From contig NZ_CATYWO010000002.1 in NCBI RefSeq assembly GCF_958405655.1, positions 1,091,214-1,155,213 of the forward strand: DNA of 64,000 nt, written 5' to 3'. The notes beneath the pieces were generated by a model. The model saw nothing but the letters and a program-made list of their open reading frames with translations. It was not told the DNA's origin and did not search any database. This DNA is from Ralstonia condita. GTDB taxonomy: Bacteria > Pseudomonadota > Gammaproteobacteria > Burkholderiales > Burkholderiaceae. The translations under genes and the position numbers were made by a program. Shown here piece after piece: positions 62,987 to 64,000 of this stretch (position 1 is its first letter; each line of letters starts with the position of its first letter).

Positions 62987-63853
62987 ATGTCGATGACCCG
63001 CCTCACGCGTCGAGCCTGGCTGGCTGCAGCGCTATCGAGCCTGGCAGGCTGCTCCGCCCTGGACGTTCTGAACGCCGTGTCCAAGTCCGACGCGAGTGTT
63101 CCGACGCTCGGCTTGGCGTACGGCGACAACCCGCGACAGAAGCTCGACGTCTACCGGCCTGTCCGACCCATGGCAGGGCCTGCGCGCGCGGTCGTATTCT
63201 TTTATGGAGGGTCTTGGCGGGAGGGCGCTCGCACGGACTACGCCTTTGTCGGCGAGGCGCTGGCCGCTACCGGCGCGATTGCGATGGTGGCCGACTACCG
63301 GCTGTATCCGGAAGTCAGTTATCCGGGGTTCCTGGAGGACTGTGCTGCAGCCACGGCCTTCGCGCATCGCTGGCTCGCGCAGCAGGGCTTTGCGGACGCA
63401 CGCCTGTTCGTCGCCGGCCATAGCGCGGGCGCCTACAACGCGGCCATGGTGGCGACCGACTCGCGCTGGCTGGGCGCGCACGGGCTGAGCACCGAGTCCC
63501 TTTCGGGTTGGATTGGAATGGCAGGCCCATACAACTTCCTGCCCATTCAAGCGACCGACGTACTGCCTGTGTTCAATCACCCGCATGAGACGCAAGCCAG
63601 CCAGCCGGTATTCCATGTGGATCAGCGCTGGCAGCCTCCTGCGCTCCTGCTCACCGGTGAGCGCGATGCATATGTTGACGTGCGGCGCAACACGCTATCG
63701 TTGGCCGAGCGGTTGATGCAGTATCGACATCCGGTTGAGCTCAAGGTCTACCCGCGACTCGATCACAAGACGCTGGTGGCGGCGCTCGCCTCGCCGCTGC
63801 GGTTTCTTGGGCCGGTGCTATCCGACGTGGCGGATTTCGTCGCCAAGACCTAG
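62987..63853 (+). CDS. Alpha/beta-hydrolase lipoprotein (esterase-like)
   Basis: A 288-residue protein. Its N-terminus has RRAWLAAALSSLAGC (twin-arginine-like leader ending in a lipobox Cys). The alpha/beta-hydrolase core has YGDNPRQKLDVYRP, FFYGGSWREGARTDY (oxyanion region), the nucleophile motif VAGHSAGAYN, and acid/His regions in LLLTGERDAYVDV and YPRLDHKTLV. It belongs to the BD-FAE/carboxylesterase group and probably acts on acyl esters in the periplasm. ATG 62987 has GGGAG 5 nt upstream; starts at 62975 and 62993 are alternatives. It converges on sdhB. Confidence 0.83.
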   Translation: MSMTRLTRRAWLAAALSSLAGCSALDVLNAVSKSDASVPTLGLAYGDNPRQKLDVYRPVRPMAGPARAVVFFYGGSWREGARTDYAFVGEALAATGAIAMVADYRLYPEVSYPGFLEDCAAATAFAHRWLAQQGFADARLFVAGHSAGAYNAAMVATDSRWLGAHGLSTESLSGWIGMAGPYNFLPIQATDVLPVFNHPHETQASQPVFHVDQRWQPPALLLTGERDAYVDVRRNTLSLAERLMQYRHPVELKVYPRLDHKTLVAALASPLRFLGPVLSDVADFVAKT

Positions 63854-63874
63854 TTCCGCGTGCGGGACGCTGCG

Positions 63875-63900
63875 CCGGCGAACGGTCCAGCGAACGCCGG
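63875..63900. terminator. Hairpin between the esterase-like gene and sdhB
   Basis: CCGGCG (63875-63880) and CGCCGG (63895-63900) can pair, and an inner alternative GCGAAC / GTTCGC exists nearby. The site is between convergent genes, as expected for a two-way terminator. There is no T tract. Confidence 0.35.
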
Positions 63901-63911
63901 AACGTTCGCGC

Positions 63912-64000
63912 TCACACCGCGCGGCGCACCATCAATTCCTTGATCTTGCCGATGGCCTTGGTCGGGTTCAGACCCTTCGGGCACACATCGACGCAGTTCA
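63912..64000 (-). CDS. sdhB: Succinate dehydrogenase iron-sulfur subunit, C-terminal end (5' end outside window)
   Basis: The last 29 codons read NCVDVCPKGLNPTKAIGKIKEL...MVRRAV. The C-x(3)-CPKGLNP arrangement holds iron-sulfur ligands of SdhB, and the KxIxKIKELM helix is conserved. It is part of the TCA cycle and complex II of the respiratory chain. The gene continues past the right edge. Confidence 0.9.
   Translation of the reverse strand, partial: NCVDVCPKGLNPTKAIGKIKELMVRRAV

Overview
The window looks like chromosomal DNA of a Ralstonia-type betaproteobacterium (Burkholderiaceae). GC content and codon use are uniformly high. The genes are typical of that group: a DUF2968 protein, a CYP102-type self-sufficient P450, a Burkholderia-type porin, a MocR/bauA/mmsA set, an OFA transporter next to an FdhF/YdeP oxidoreductase, and the end of sdhB at the right edge. 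I saw no tRNA, rRNA, insertion sequence, prophage or CRISPR array. The species cannot be named from what is visible.

Layout. 1-5.6 kb: tail of a DUF2968 protein, a CYP102 P450-reductase fusion behind a clear operator/promoter, a small membrane protein and a Gfo/Idh/MocA oxidoreductase. 5.7-8.1 kb: an unusual P450 plus an ABM-domain monooxygenase, divergent from an ArsR-type regulator. 8.1-15.6 kb: speG, a TonB siderophore receptor with a Fur box, a second Gfo/Idh/MocA oxidoreductase, a CPA1 antiporter and a patatin. 15.8-20.3 kb: a MocR regulator divergent from bauA-mmsA (beta-alanine/malonate-semialdehyde catabolism). 20.3-23.2 kb: two cold-shock-type genes and kup. 23.2-28.3 kb: a four-gene operon of OFA transporter, FdhF/YdeP oxidoreductase, winged-helix-like protein and fdhD. 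28.5-34.7 kb: an orphan HPt protein and an HME-type RND efflux operon. 34.9-37.8 kb: a BON lipoprotein and a complete bufferin-type RiPP operon (precursor, MNIO enzyme, DUF2063 partner, DoxX). 38-42.4 kb: DUF6496 and H-NS-like proteins, an EamA exporter with a divergent Lrp regulator, and ggt. 42.5-49.8 kb: a pectin/uronate cluster of GntR-FCD regulator, porin, TRAP transporter and GH28 enzyme, all on one strand, with a tandem palindromic operator in front. 50-58.7 kb: a LitR-like MerR regulator followed by folE, a flavoprotein, DUF1365, two CFA-type methyltransferases, DUF1295, DUF2878, a lipocalin and a chalcone-isomerase-like protein. 59.1-61.2 kb: a fasciclin protein with an ECF sigma/anti-sigma pair. 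61.4-64 kb: a lipoprotein with a truncated-globin fold and its partner, an esterase-like lipoprotein and the C-terminus of SdhB.

The most interesting systems are the bufferin operon (copper-binding modified peptide), the light/oxidative-stress lipid-modification cluster lacking a photolyase, the surface truncated-globin lipoprotein, the small P450/ABM operon, and the fasciclin-ECF-anti-sigma unit with a shared SigK-like promoter element.
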